A stretch of 64,000 nt of DNA, from positions 310,001-374,000 of the forward strand of contig JAGMWG010000015.1 in assembly GCA_020744225.1 (NCBI GenBank). The letters are read 5' to 3'. Source of the DNA: Paraphoma chrysanthemicola. Lineage: Eukaryota > Ascomycota > Dothideomycetes > Pleosporales > Phaeosphaeriaceae. A program made the position numbers and the translations under genes. Positions 33,309 through 43,117 of the stretch are shown here, in pieces (the first letter of the stretch is position 1; every line of letters starts with the position of its first letter). The notes under the pieces are model-generated. The model saw nothing but the letters and a program-made list of their open reading frames with translations, made no database searches and was not told the DNA's origin.

Positions 33309-33595
33309 TGAGTCGTTGATAGGTGGTTCGGAACCCATTTTACTGTTCATGGCATGTAGGAGCGAGTAACAAGATGGAGGAGACCTCTCTGTATTGGCTG
33401 TTGAGTATCTACCTCGCTGGTTTTCTACCTTTTTCTTTTTTTTTTTTTCGTGTCGTGTTGTGTTCTCTTCCTCTCCCTGTAATATCAAAACGCTCCTGTA
33501 AAGACTAGCCGATCATGTGATCTGCTTACGTACATTAAGGAAATCAAGAACTCCACGCAATACAAACTGAATGTGTCACCCTGTGCAACGGCACA
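33309..33595 (-). repeat. 5' LTR of the 13.64-kb element
   Basis: It is 287 bp and identical to the 3' LTR apart from one T in a homopolymer run. It is flanked outside by ATAG, matching the other side. Confidence 0.95.
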
Positions 33596-36500
33596 ATAGT
33601 ATAAGTATAATAATATTAAAACTATAACGCTCTTAACTATAGCTAGAGCTACTAAGAAGAAGACTAAAAATACTTAGTATAACTATATTACCTCTACTTA
33701 TCTTACTATAGATAAGGCTAGTAAGACTTAGAATAAAAAGAGTACTAAGTTAGCTAAAGAGATTAATAAGGTATATTATAAAGTTTAAGAACTTAAGCTT
33801 TTTTATTAGGTAATTAATTAATATTATCTAGACTAAAATAGTCTAAACTAGGTTAAATTAGAGTAGACAAAATTTAAAAGATATAGTTTAGTTTTTATAA
33901 GCTTAATATAACTTAAAATAAGCTAATTTAAGATAGTATATATAAAGTTATATACTTTAAAAATATATTCTCTTATTAGCTAGTAAAAACTAGCTTAACT
34001 TTACTAAATTATTTTTATATCTTTTTTAAAATAATATTTCTAATTCTTTAGAAATTTTGTAAGTTCTTTATATAGACTAATTAGTGCTTAACTATTAAAC
34101 TTTTCTATAAACTTTATAAAAAAAATTAAATAAGAAAGTATTAGACTAAATTAGATTAAATTAACTCTAATTATTATATTTACTTCTATCTTACTTACGC
34201 CTCTCTTAACTTATTCTTCTTTTTTTTAGAAAGTTATTCTTAATACTTTAGTAGTATAGTTAGCTATAACTTATATTTAGAGAAAATCTTATAATTCTTT
34301 TAAAACTTTTATAGAGTATTTCTAGAAATAAAGCTTTTAAGTTTTTAAGAATTCTTTTTCTTAGAGTAATCTTTCTACTTAATAAAGTATTCTTAGCTTT
34401 TAGAAGTATTTTATTTTCTTTTAATAATCTTTTCTACTTTATATATATTATTACTAAAACTTTATAAAATATCTACTATTAGAGCGTTTAAGTAAAAAAT
34501 TAGAGTCTTATTTTTATAAAGTTCTAATAAGAAGATATAAAAGATAGAATAAATATTCTAAAAGCTTAGAATATTAACTTTAAAGGCTAATAAGCTAACT
34601 TATTATTTTATAATCTTTAGTCTAATATATTTCTAATCTAGTTTCTTTTTAGACTTTAATAACTTAATATTTTTATTAAATAGTAGTATCTTATTCTCTA
34701 CTTTAAAAAAGATAAGTATTCTTTTTCTATTAGTATATTATTTCTAATATATATTTACTAATTTAATATTTTACTTATAAATCTACTATAAATTAATTAT
34801 CTTTACTACTATTTTATATTCTAAGAGTAATTTTTCTTTACTTAGACTTAAATTAAGCTAATCTACTCTTCTTAGGTTTAAGCTAGTATTAGCTTAGAAA
34901 AGAGATATCTTTATAGTAGTATAAATACTATTATTATAAGTAAACTCTACTATTAGAAGCTATTATACTTAGTTATTTTATTTTAGTAAATAGTAAATAC
35001 TTAAGTATTATTTTAGTATTTAGTTCTATCTTTTAGTTTAGCTATTAGTCTTAAAGTAGTAAGTAGAAGTTAAGACTCTATAAGTATTTAAGTAGTAGTT
35101 AAATATTCTTTAATACTTTATATTTATTAAAGAACTTTAATCTAATATAATACGCTTTAGAATCTTATAAAGTTAAATAACTTTACGTATCTAGATATAG
35201 ACTAAGTTCTTACTATTCTAGTCTATTTACGCTAAAATATAGTATACTATTTTAGTTAGTTTATTAATAACTACTATTATAGTATTATAATTTAATCTAG
35301 ATTAGCTATAGTAAAGTAAGTCTATAATAAAATTAAATATTATCTTTTCTTAGACTTTATCTAGTAGTAGTAGAGAGGTAAAAAGTTTATAAAAATAATA
35401 TTATATACTAGTAGCTCTTTTATAGTATAAGTAAGCTTAGTACTATATATTAATCTCTTTAACTATTTCTTTTTACTTATACTAATATCTTAATTTCTTA
35501 AGTATCTTATAAAAGCTAAAGTAATCTACTATAAAGTTATAATAAGCTTCTTTAAGAGCTCTCTATTTCTTTTTAAGAGTTTTAAAATTAATAATAGTAT
35601 AACGTCTTAATTTAGATTAAATTAACCTAGTTAGAAATATCTTATTCTTAATCTTATCTTTCTAGAAAAAAGAGTTTTTAGACTTAGTCTCTTAGTTAAC
35701 TTCTTCTTCTAGAGCTATAAGTAAGAATAGTAAAGCTTATTTCTTATTATAGTAAGCTTATATTACCTCTTATAAGTTAAGTTTATTTTTAGACTTATTT
35801 TTTAAATAAGTTATAATAACGTTTACTAATACTACTTTTTATAAGCCTTTATTATATAGAAGACCTTATATAAGTACTATAAAAGTCTAATTATACTTTT
35901 ATATAAAGTACTAAGCTTTTACTTTATAATTAGAGTGTTATAAGAGACTATCTATAGAGTTTATAGTCTTAAAGTAGTACTCTAAAGAGAAATTATACTA
36001 AATTAGTATTAAGTAAACTCTAACTTACTAGTAGTTTAAAGTTTTAGTCTCTATAAACTATTTAAGATTTATATAGTTTATTAAGATTTTTAACTACGTA
36101 CTTTTAAAGTAGTATTACTAATACTCTAAGCTTTTAACTATAGCTAGTAGCTTTTAGTTATAAGTATTATAATTATACTTAGCTTAGATTAACTTATATA
36201 AATAGAAGTTAATTAGCTTTTATATTCTTAAATTAAGTTAATCTAAGTCTTCTTAGAGTATAAGTTAGCTTAAAATACTATAAATAGCTTCTCTAGATAT
36301 ATCTACTTCTACTTTTATTTTTCTATCTAGTTCTTAATATACTAGTATAGAAATATTTATAAAAGCTTACTTAAGAGCTCTAAAAGAAGCTTTTACTTCT
36401 TTATCTAAACTAATTATAACTAATTCTTTACACTTTTAAGTATATTTACTCTTAGCTTAATCTAGCTTTTTTTAAGTTAACTTAGTTAGAAGTAGTACTA

Positions 36501-39283
36501 ACTTTAAAAAGTTATATATAAACTACCTATAGTAGTTTATAAAGCTTATAAATATATAAATATTATATATAGTATATAGTATTAGCTATTTTATAATTAT
36601 CTTAATTTAATTCTTATTTATATAGATACTTTTAAGTGTTATAATATAATCTAAGTACTTAGTATACTAAGTATATTATTTACACTTTAAAAGCTTTATA
36701 TATAGCTTTACTTTACGTAATCTTAATAGTATCTTTTTAATATAAGCTATATACTTTTCTTTTATCTTAAAAAAGATTAAGATATTATCTAAATAGATAA
36801 TATATATTACGTTAACTAAACTTACTAATACTTAGTTAATATAGGCCTAAAATTAGATAAGAGCGTTTATAAAGCTAAAAAGTATTACTATATACTTAAA
36901 ATAACTATATTTAGTGCAGAAGATAGTCTTTTACTTATTACTTTCTTAAATTTAGATTTTATAATATATATTTTATATATATAACTTAAAGTAATATCTA
37001 GCTACTACTAAGCGCTCTAAGAATTCTATAATTAAGAGTAAAGAATATTAATTTTTAATAGTTACTTTATTTAAGCTTTCGTAGTTTATATAAAGACGTA
37101 GAAAGCTATTCTTCTTCTTTATAAAGAGAATTAGAGCTTTTACTAGTAACTTTAAATAATAAATTTACTTTCTCTCTAAGTATTTCTTTAAGTACTTTTA
37201 AAGAATATCTAGCTTACTAAAAAAGAAGTTATATATAAGCTAGTAGAGTAGTTCTCTCTTTAGTACTAAATTAATAGCTAGATTATACTATAAGTGTTTA
37301 GTAAGTTCTTAAGTATTCTTATCTAAGTAAATATTAGTAAAGTCTTAATATTAAGAGAGTAGTTAGTTTATATTAGCTTAGTTTAAGCTACCTCTATTTA
37401 TACTTAATACTAAGTACGTAAAAACGTATAAAGTTAAATCTTATATACTCTTATTAAAGTCTTCTACCTTCTCTAGACTTACTTTAGCTACTAAGACTTA
37501 ATTCTTTACTTTTTTACTTTAGTAAAGTACTCTTTAAGCTATAACGTTTAACTTTAAGTTATATATATCTATTTATAGTAAGTCTAGATAAATAGAGAAC
37601 TTTTATAGTATATATACTATAAAAGACACTAGTTAGTATTTTATCTTCTTTTATAAATTAGTAATAGTAACTTCTACTATAGTAGTACTATCTAAGAGTA
37701 TATTTATCTTATTTATAGTCTCTACCTCTAATAAGAAGAGAAAGTTAATCTTTAAGCTTAGTTTCTTTGTAAAGAAGCTAGAAAGTAAGTTTAGTTCTAA
37801 ACCTAAGTTAATTAAAGCTTCTTTATAATTAGAAGTTCTAATTTTTATTATTACTATTAGTATACTTCTAAAGTTAGCTTATCTAATAGTTTCTCTTATT
37901 AAGTCTTATAAGTTATACTCTAGTTAGATAATATAAGTAAAGAAAAGAGTACTTAGCTCTTTAACTTCTTCTCTTTTTCTATCTAGTTCTTCTTAGCTAA
38001 AGAATCTATCTTCTTCTTATTAGTGTATATATTTACTTTATACTTTACTTCTCTATATTAGTAATATATAATATAAGTAGAATTAAGTACTAATTTACTC
38101 TTTAGAGTTAAATTAGTTTATTTAGAACTAGAATATTCTATACAACCTTTTCTCTACTATTTAAAAGTTTTAGAGTTCTTTAGATTACTAGCTATAGTTA
38201 GATATAGATAGCTAGTCTTCTTTTTTATATTCTTAAGTTTTAAAAGTATATTATAGTATAATTAGTACTATAAATAATTAGTAAAGTTCTTAATTTATAT
38301 AAAAGTAATTTTATTCTTATCTTTTACTTAGAAGAGATTATTCTAGATCTTCTAATGTAGAGTAAAAGTATACTAAAGAACCTTATATTTTTTTAAATAT
38401 CTTCTTTTATAACTTCTTCTATAAGAAATATATAGTATTAAGAAGCTTTATAAAAGACTTATTCTACTTCTAGTATTTATAGTTTAAGACTAAGTAAGTA
38501 ATAGAGTAGTACTCTATCTTTAAGTCTAAAGTATTAAGTATAACCTCTTTAAACTTCTTCTAAGTTAGCTAACTTATTAGAATAGATAGCTTAGTAGCTT
38601 CTATAAGACTAAATCTTATTATATATACTATAGGCGTAACTTTATTATATACTTAGGCACTCTATAGTAACTTTAGAAGTTTAGAGATATATTATTCTCT
38701 AAAATTAATCTTTTATTAGTCTATAGTAAATAACTAGAGAGTTTAGTTAAGGTAATACTTATAGTTACACTTCTAGTAGTTAAACTAAGTATAATCTTAC
38801 TTTTTATACTTCTCTAGTAGATTAAGTTATAAAAGTATAGTAGTTAGTCTTACTATAAGTATAGTAGTAATAGCTAATCTAGCTACGTCTATTAAAATAG
38901 TACTATAGTTACTAGTCTTATATTAGAGTTAATAATTCTTTAAGTACTTTAATTTATTGTATTAGTGCTACTATTTCTTCTAGAGCTTTAGTTCTTAGAT
39001 CTAATAGTTTGTATTAGACTTATATAAGTTATTTTAACTTCTTTTAAAGTCTTCTAGCTTAATAGAAAAGTTCTTCTCTCTTTTTAAACTATTAGTACTT
39101 AAGGTAAGTGCCTAGTTACTAAAGAGATATAGAGTTTTTCTTATTAGAATATTATTTCTAAGTTTAATAGTATAAGGCTTAGAGATATCTCTACTAAGAG
39201 TATATAAGTCTATTAGTAAAAGTTAAGCACTTATAGTATTATAAAACGCTCTAGTATAACTAATAGAGTTAGAGCAATTTAAA
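33596..39283 (-). pseudogene. Gag-Pol remnant of the RIP-degraded Ty3 element
   Basis: Minus-strand translation gives an RT remnant with YLDN (functional YLDD) near 36770-36810 and, further along in the coding direction, an integrase remnant of the VVDRLTK block near 35250-35340. Stops occur every few codons and CpA/TpG are depleted. No functional product is possible. Confidence 0.75.
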
Positions 39284-39462
39284 TATAAGATAAATAAGCT
39301 AATTAGTGTACTAGTAGTATTAAGGCAGATAAATATAAATATATTATCTCTATATAAGAATAGATAAATTACTAGAGAGTTCTCTAGTAATCTCTTAGCT
39401 TATATAGTGCTAGTACGCACATAATAGAAATACAAAGAGCTCTGTAAGGCGTAGGCCTTATA
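39284..39462 (-). repeat. 5' LTR of the RIP-degraded Ty3 element
   Basis: It is 179 bp and pairs with 18207-18385. Both ends are mutated (TA instead of TG, TA instead of CA). It is followed by the TATAT target duplication. Confidence 0.8.
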
Positions 39463-39830
39463 TATATACTTTTTTATTTATTATATATTCTTTAGTTACT
39501 TAATATAGTCTACTTCTTACTACTAAAGTATAAGTACTCTTAGTATATTAAAGACTTAGTATACTAATATATCTTTTATATTAATAAGAAAGACTTTTTA
39601 CTAGTCTTTAAAAACGCGTTTTTTAATATACTTATAAAGAATAACTATTAAAAGATCTTTAAGGTAGTAGAGCTAGTCTCTCTAAATATATAAATAGTAT
39701 TAGATTATCTTAAAGTATAGCTATATACTCTACTAGAACTCTTTCTTCTAGAGATACTATAGTAGTTAAAGACTCTAAGTAATACTTATAAGTTTAGATC
39801 TTAATTAAAGCTTATACGTAAATCTTTTTA
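39463..39830 (+). pseudogene. Fot/pogo transposon copy A, third piece (C-terminal part)
   Basis: This continues the transposase remnant left at 15893: it reads FLLVFKNAFFN and then the Fra-aG-LV block, as in the 15896-18206 element. Homology to the other copies ends near 39830, before the zinc knuckle and TIR, so this end is truncated or too mutated to follow. Confidence 0.7.
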
Positions 39831-41688
39831 TACCTAAATTTAAAGACTTTATTAGTTAAATAAATTTAGTCAAAACTAGAAGATCTTTAAAATCTACTTA
39901 TATAATAATAATAAGTAAGAAGAATAAGAAATTTTATTATAATTCTTATTATTATTATAATTAGACTATACTATAATAGTCTATAATAAGTAGTATAATA
40001 TAATTAGTAATAATTAATTATTATTATAATTATTATTATTATTATTATTATTATAATTCTTATTATTATAATTTTTATTATTATAATTTTTATTATTATA
40101 ATTTTATTATTATAATTATTATTATAATTTTTATTATTACTAAGTTATATTATAGAATCTAAAATTTAACTTTTAGGTTCTTTAAAATAAGTAGTTTATA
40201 ATAAACTATTTCTTATTATATTTAGAGTAGTTATTATAACTATCTTTATTTTACTTTTTTTTACTATTTATTATACTAGGTATTATATATACTTATTAAA
40301 AAGTCTAGAACCTAAATCTTTTAGAAAAGCTAGTTAATTATCTATATAATAAGACGTTATTATACTAGACTATTAACGTGCTACTATAATAATTAATTAT
40401 ATTAATTATTAGGTAGCTTTATCTAGAGATTACTATAATAATAATAAATAGTATACTATTATAATTATTATTATAGTAGTCTTATAAAAAGACTACAAAT
40501 TAAAAAGAATAAAAATAATTATTTCTTTATAATTTTAAAATAGCTTAAGAGAGTATATAAAGATTTATTACTTAAATCTTTTATAAGCTATCTAAAATTA
40601 CTACTACTATAGGAGTTTTATCTTATATACTTTAAGACTATATAGATTTTAGTATAAGTAGAATTTAGTATTAATTATAGTCTAAAATTAGACTAAAATA
40701 TATACTTTGTATAAGAGATTTATATTTTATTTCTATTAGAATAAAAAGTAATAGTTTTTAGAATTAATTTAATACTATAGTATAGCTTACTAAGCTTAGA
40801 AACTAAAGTATATAGTAAAGAGAGATCTCTCTCTTTTATCTGTACCTAGAACACGAAATACTATCTACTATCTACTCTTTTATATACTTACTCTTATCTT
40901 TTATTACTTATTACGTAATATACTCTTTATATTCTCTTTTAGCTAGTATATTACTAGTTATTAGTAATCTTTACTTCTTCTTAATAAAGATTAGAGTATC
41001 TATTTCTATATTACTTATCTTAAGAGTATTTAAAGTATAAAGAGACTTAAAGTTAGAAGTAAGCTTTATATACTTAAGATTCTATAGTTAGTTTTTAGAA
41101 ATAGAGTATTAAAGAGAATTAAATAAGTTACTATAAGATAGATTAAAGAAACAATAATTAATAGTAGTATATTATACTAATATAGATAAAGAGAACTATA
41201 AGTTAAGTATAAATAGTAACTAGTTATAAATTAAATACTAAGTTAAATATAATAAGCTGTAAGAGCTTATTACTTATATCTATATACTAGAAGAGACTTA
41301 GTAACTAAGTATATTATACTTAGTTAATTAGTATAATTAGTACTACTTAGTACTTAGTTTACTTAGCTTACTTAGTACTTAATATAGTCTAGTATACTAA
41401 TTAAGTTACGTAACTTACAGCTCTATAGTATAGTATTATAGTTAGTTTTTATAAGCTTCTTATTAGTAACTTATTAGTATCTAATTAGAGTATAATTAGT
41501 TACTTTAAGTTTACTTTTTAAGATAACTATAATACTTAACGTCTACTTACGTATACTTATACTACTTACTACTAATATTATACTCTTATAAAGAGACCTA
41601 AAGTTAGAAGCTTACTTTATGTACTTAAGGTTCTATAGTTAGTTCTTAGGAATAGAGTATTAGAGAGAATTAGATAGGTTACTATAAG
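39831..41688. other. RIP-degraded repeat DNA left of the chromovirus
   Basis: AT-rich mutated sequence without recognisable coding domains. 41030-41310 is a diverged direct copy of 41580-41688 plus 48914-49080, the repeat that received the chromovirus. The 5-bp duplication ATAAG is at 41684-41688. Confidence 0.6.
40015..40137. repeat. ATT/TTATTATAAT microsatellite
   Basis: Imperfect ATT and TTATTATAATTTT repeats run for about 120 bp within RIP DNA. Confidence 0.85.
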
Positions 41689-41844
41689 TGTGATGGACTC
41701 GGGCTGTGCCCGTGTCTAGTTTAGGCTGTACTCTAGTAAGTAGTATATAACAAGAGGAGAGAGAGTCTCTCTCTTTCTCTCTCTAAGAGAATTCATATCT
41801 ATTCCGACACTCATCAGTACTACGCGTGAGGCTAGTCCATAACA
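41689..41844 (+). repeat. 5' LTR of the chromovirus
   Basis: It is 156 bp, TGTGATGG...CCATAACA, identical to 48753-48908. It contains TATATAA at 41744-41750 and the self-primer sequence AAGAGAATTCA at 41785-41795, which marks the expected 5' end of the RNA, about 40 bp after the TATA box. Confidence 0.97.
41744..41750 (+). promoter_or_regulatory. LTR TATA box
   Basis: TATATAA lies 41 bp upstream of the transcript start predicted from the self-primer (41785). The same box is present in the 3' LTR. Confidence 0.6.
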
Positions 41845-41845
41845 T

Positions 41846-41856
41846 TGAATTCTCTT
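41846..41856 (+). other. Self-priming primer-binding site
   Basis: TGAATTCTCTT, one base inside the 5' LTR, is the perfect reverse complement of AAGAGAATTCA at 41785-41795. In Tf1 and sushi elements the first 11 nt of the RNA fold back on such a site and are cleaved to prime reverse transcription. The length and position match that mechanism exactly; the mechanism here is inferred. Confidence 0.85.
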
Positions 41857-41882
41857 CTTCTGGTCAATTAAGCAGTGAAAGG

Positions 41883-43046
41883 ATGTCCTCCCTCGACCAG
41901 AATACGTCCTCCTCTAACCCTCCCTCACCTCGACTTCTTGATAAGATCCTCCAGATCGTCACAGATATGCAGGAGGCGCGCGCGCAGGAAAAGGCTCTCC
42001 TCCAGACTGTAGTCAAACAGCAGGACGACCTACGCAAGGACCTGGACGCGATGTCCCTGGCACGAGAACTGGAAGGGCTACACTTGGGCACAACCAGCGC
42101 GTCGAGGGCGGCCACAGCGGCGAGGCTAACACCCAGCACGATCCCCATCCTGACCCCAGCAACAGATGCTTCTTCCCCGTCCGGCCTCATGGCGAAAACA
42201 GACCGGCGTAAGCCGCTCCCAGTAGGGGAGCCCTTCAACGGCGACAGCGCCAGCTTCGCCGCCTGGAAACTCACGATGGAGCACAAGCTGGCTGCGGACC
42301 GGGAGTTCATCGGAGGCAACAGGGAGATGTGGTCGTTCATCTGGGCGCAGCTGGGCTCCCAGGTCCAACGCGAGATCGCCACGTTCTACGCGCACATGGG
42401 AGAGCAGAGCGGGTTCGATCCTCACCATTTCCTATCCCAGCTGGAGTTTCGGTACGGCGACAAACATGCGACACAGAGAGCTCAGGCCCAGCTCGAAGCG
42501 CTCCGCCAGGGGAAGGCCGAGCCCTTCACCGACTTTTTCGTGCGATGGGTTCAATTGCTAGAAATGGCGGGCACTTCTGGTTGGAGCGATGAATGGAAGC
42601 TTATCCGGCTTCGCCAGTGCCTCAACCCGACTATTCGGAATATCGCGATGAACCGAGGTGTCTCCCGCGACGACTACAACACAGCCTGCCAGCAGTACCG
42701 CCAGATTTCGGCTGACATCGAGACGCTGCAGCTGGAAGCTCGTTTCCCACACCACAGTGGAGGCCTTGCGCCAACGCCCAAGAAAAATGCTGACGGCGAT
42801 GTTTCCATGACGGTTGTCGGGGCGGTAGCTCTTCCCCAACGCAAAGGGAAGCGGCCAGGTGGCCGGGAAGGGCCCACCTGGATCCCTACGCCCCTATTCG
42901 ACCAGAGGCGCGCGGCGGGACTGTGCACAAGATGTGGACGGACGGACCATATCGCTCGGAACTGTGAGTTTGCGGTAGACAAAGGTACCGTGACGGTCCA
43001 CGCGGTGGCTGCGTTGCCAGGACAGGAGGACCAGGGGAAAGAGTAG
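41883..43046 (+). CDS. Gag of the chromovirus
   Basis: It encodes 387 aa from ATG 41883; the frame is open upstream into the LTR but without ATG. Residues about 20-60 form a probable coiled coil. The central capsid region includes GEPFNGDSASFAAWK and DFFVRWVQLLEMAG, typical of retrotransposon Gag. A CCHC knuckle C-TR-C-GRTD-H-IARN-C lies at 348-361. It builds the particle and binds the RNA. The stop at 43044-43046 is overlapped by the pol frame, which is open from 42968. Confidence 0.92.
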   Translation: MSSLDQNTSSSNPPSPRLLDKILQIVTDMQEARAQEKALLQTVVKQQDDLRKDLDAMSLARELEGLHLGTTSASRAATAARLTPSTIPILTPATDASSPSGLMAKTDRRKPLPVGEPFNGDSASFAAWKLTMEHKLAADREFIGGNREMWSFIWAQLGSQVQREIATFYAHMGEQSGFDPHHFLSQLEFRYGDKHATQRAQAQLEALRQGKAEPFTDFFVRWVQLLEMAGTSGWSDEWKLIRLRQCLNPTIRNIAMNRGVSRDDYNTACQQYRQISADIETLQLEARFPHHSGGLAPTPKKNADGDVSMTVVGAVALPQRKGKRPGGREGPTWIPTPLFDQRRAAGLCTRCGRTDHIARNCEFAVDKGTVTVHAVAALPGQEDQGKE

Positions 43047-43117
43047 CCCCTGACTCGAACGCGGGTTGGGGGCGGTGTGAAGCAATCTCGACAGAGGAAT
43101 CGGCTGGCCAGTGCATC

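Larger units (their letters stand above)
19953..33595 (-). mobile_element. Complete 13.64-kb Ty3-like LTR retrotransposon with a third ORF
   Basis: LTRs at 33309-33595 (5') and 19953-20240 (3') are identical except for one T in a homopolymer. The element is flanked by AATAG at 19948-19952 and ATAG after 33595; with TG...CA ends the duplication is 4 bp, or 5 bp if one terminal A is shared. In minus-strand order it holds the LTR, a primer-binding site, a leader with a stem-loop array, ORF1 (Gag-protease), ORF2 (RT-RNase H-integrase), a 1.3-kb spacer, ORF3, a polypurine tract and the LTR. All three ORFs are open and there is no RIP damage. No chromodomain was found. At 13.6 kb it is about twice the usual fungal Ty3 length. 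Confidence 0.93.
18207..39462 (-). mobile_element. RIP-degraded Ty3 retrotransposon, split by the 13.64-kb element
   Basis: Two 179-bp LTRs (18207-18385 and 39284-39462) in the same orientation bound it, and TATAT duplications lie at 15889-15893 and 39463-39467. The body is 18386-19952 plus 33596-39283. The minus strand carries pol remnants. An RT box IYLDNILIFF near 36770-36810 is followed by a stretch matching the FLGYII and FYRxFI blocks, and an integrase remnant lies near 35250-35340. All frames are full of stops. After the 13.64-kb insertion is removed, the element is about 7.6 kb. Confidence 0.8.
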
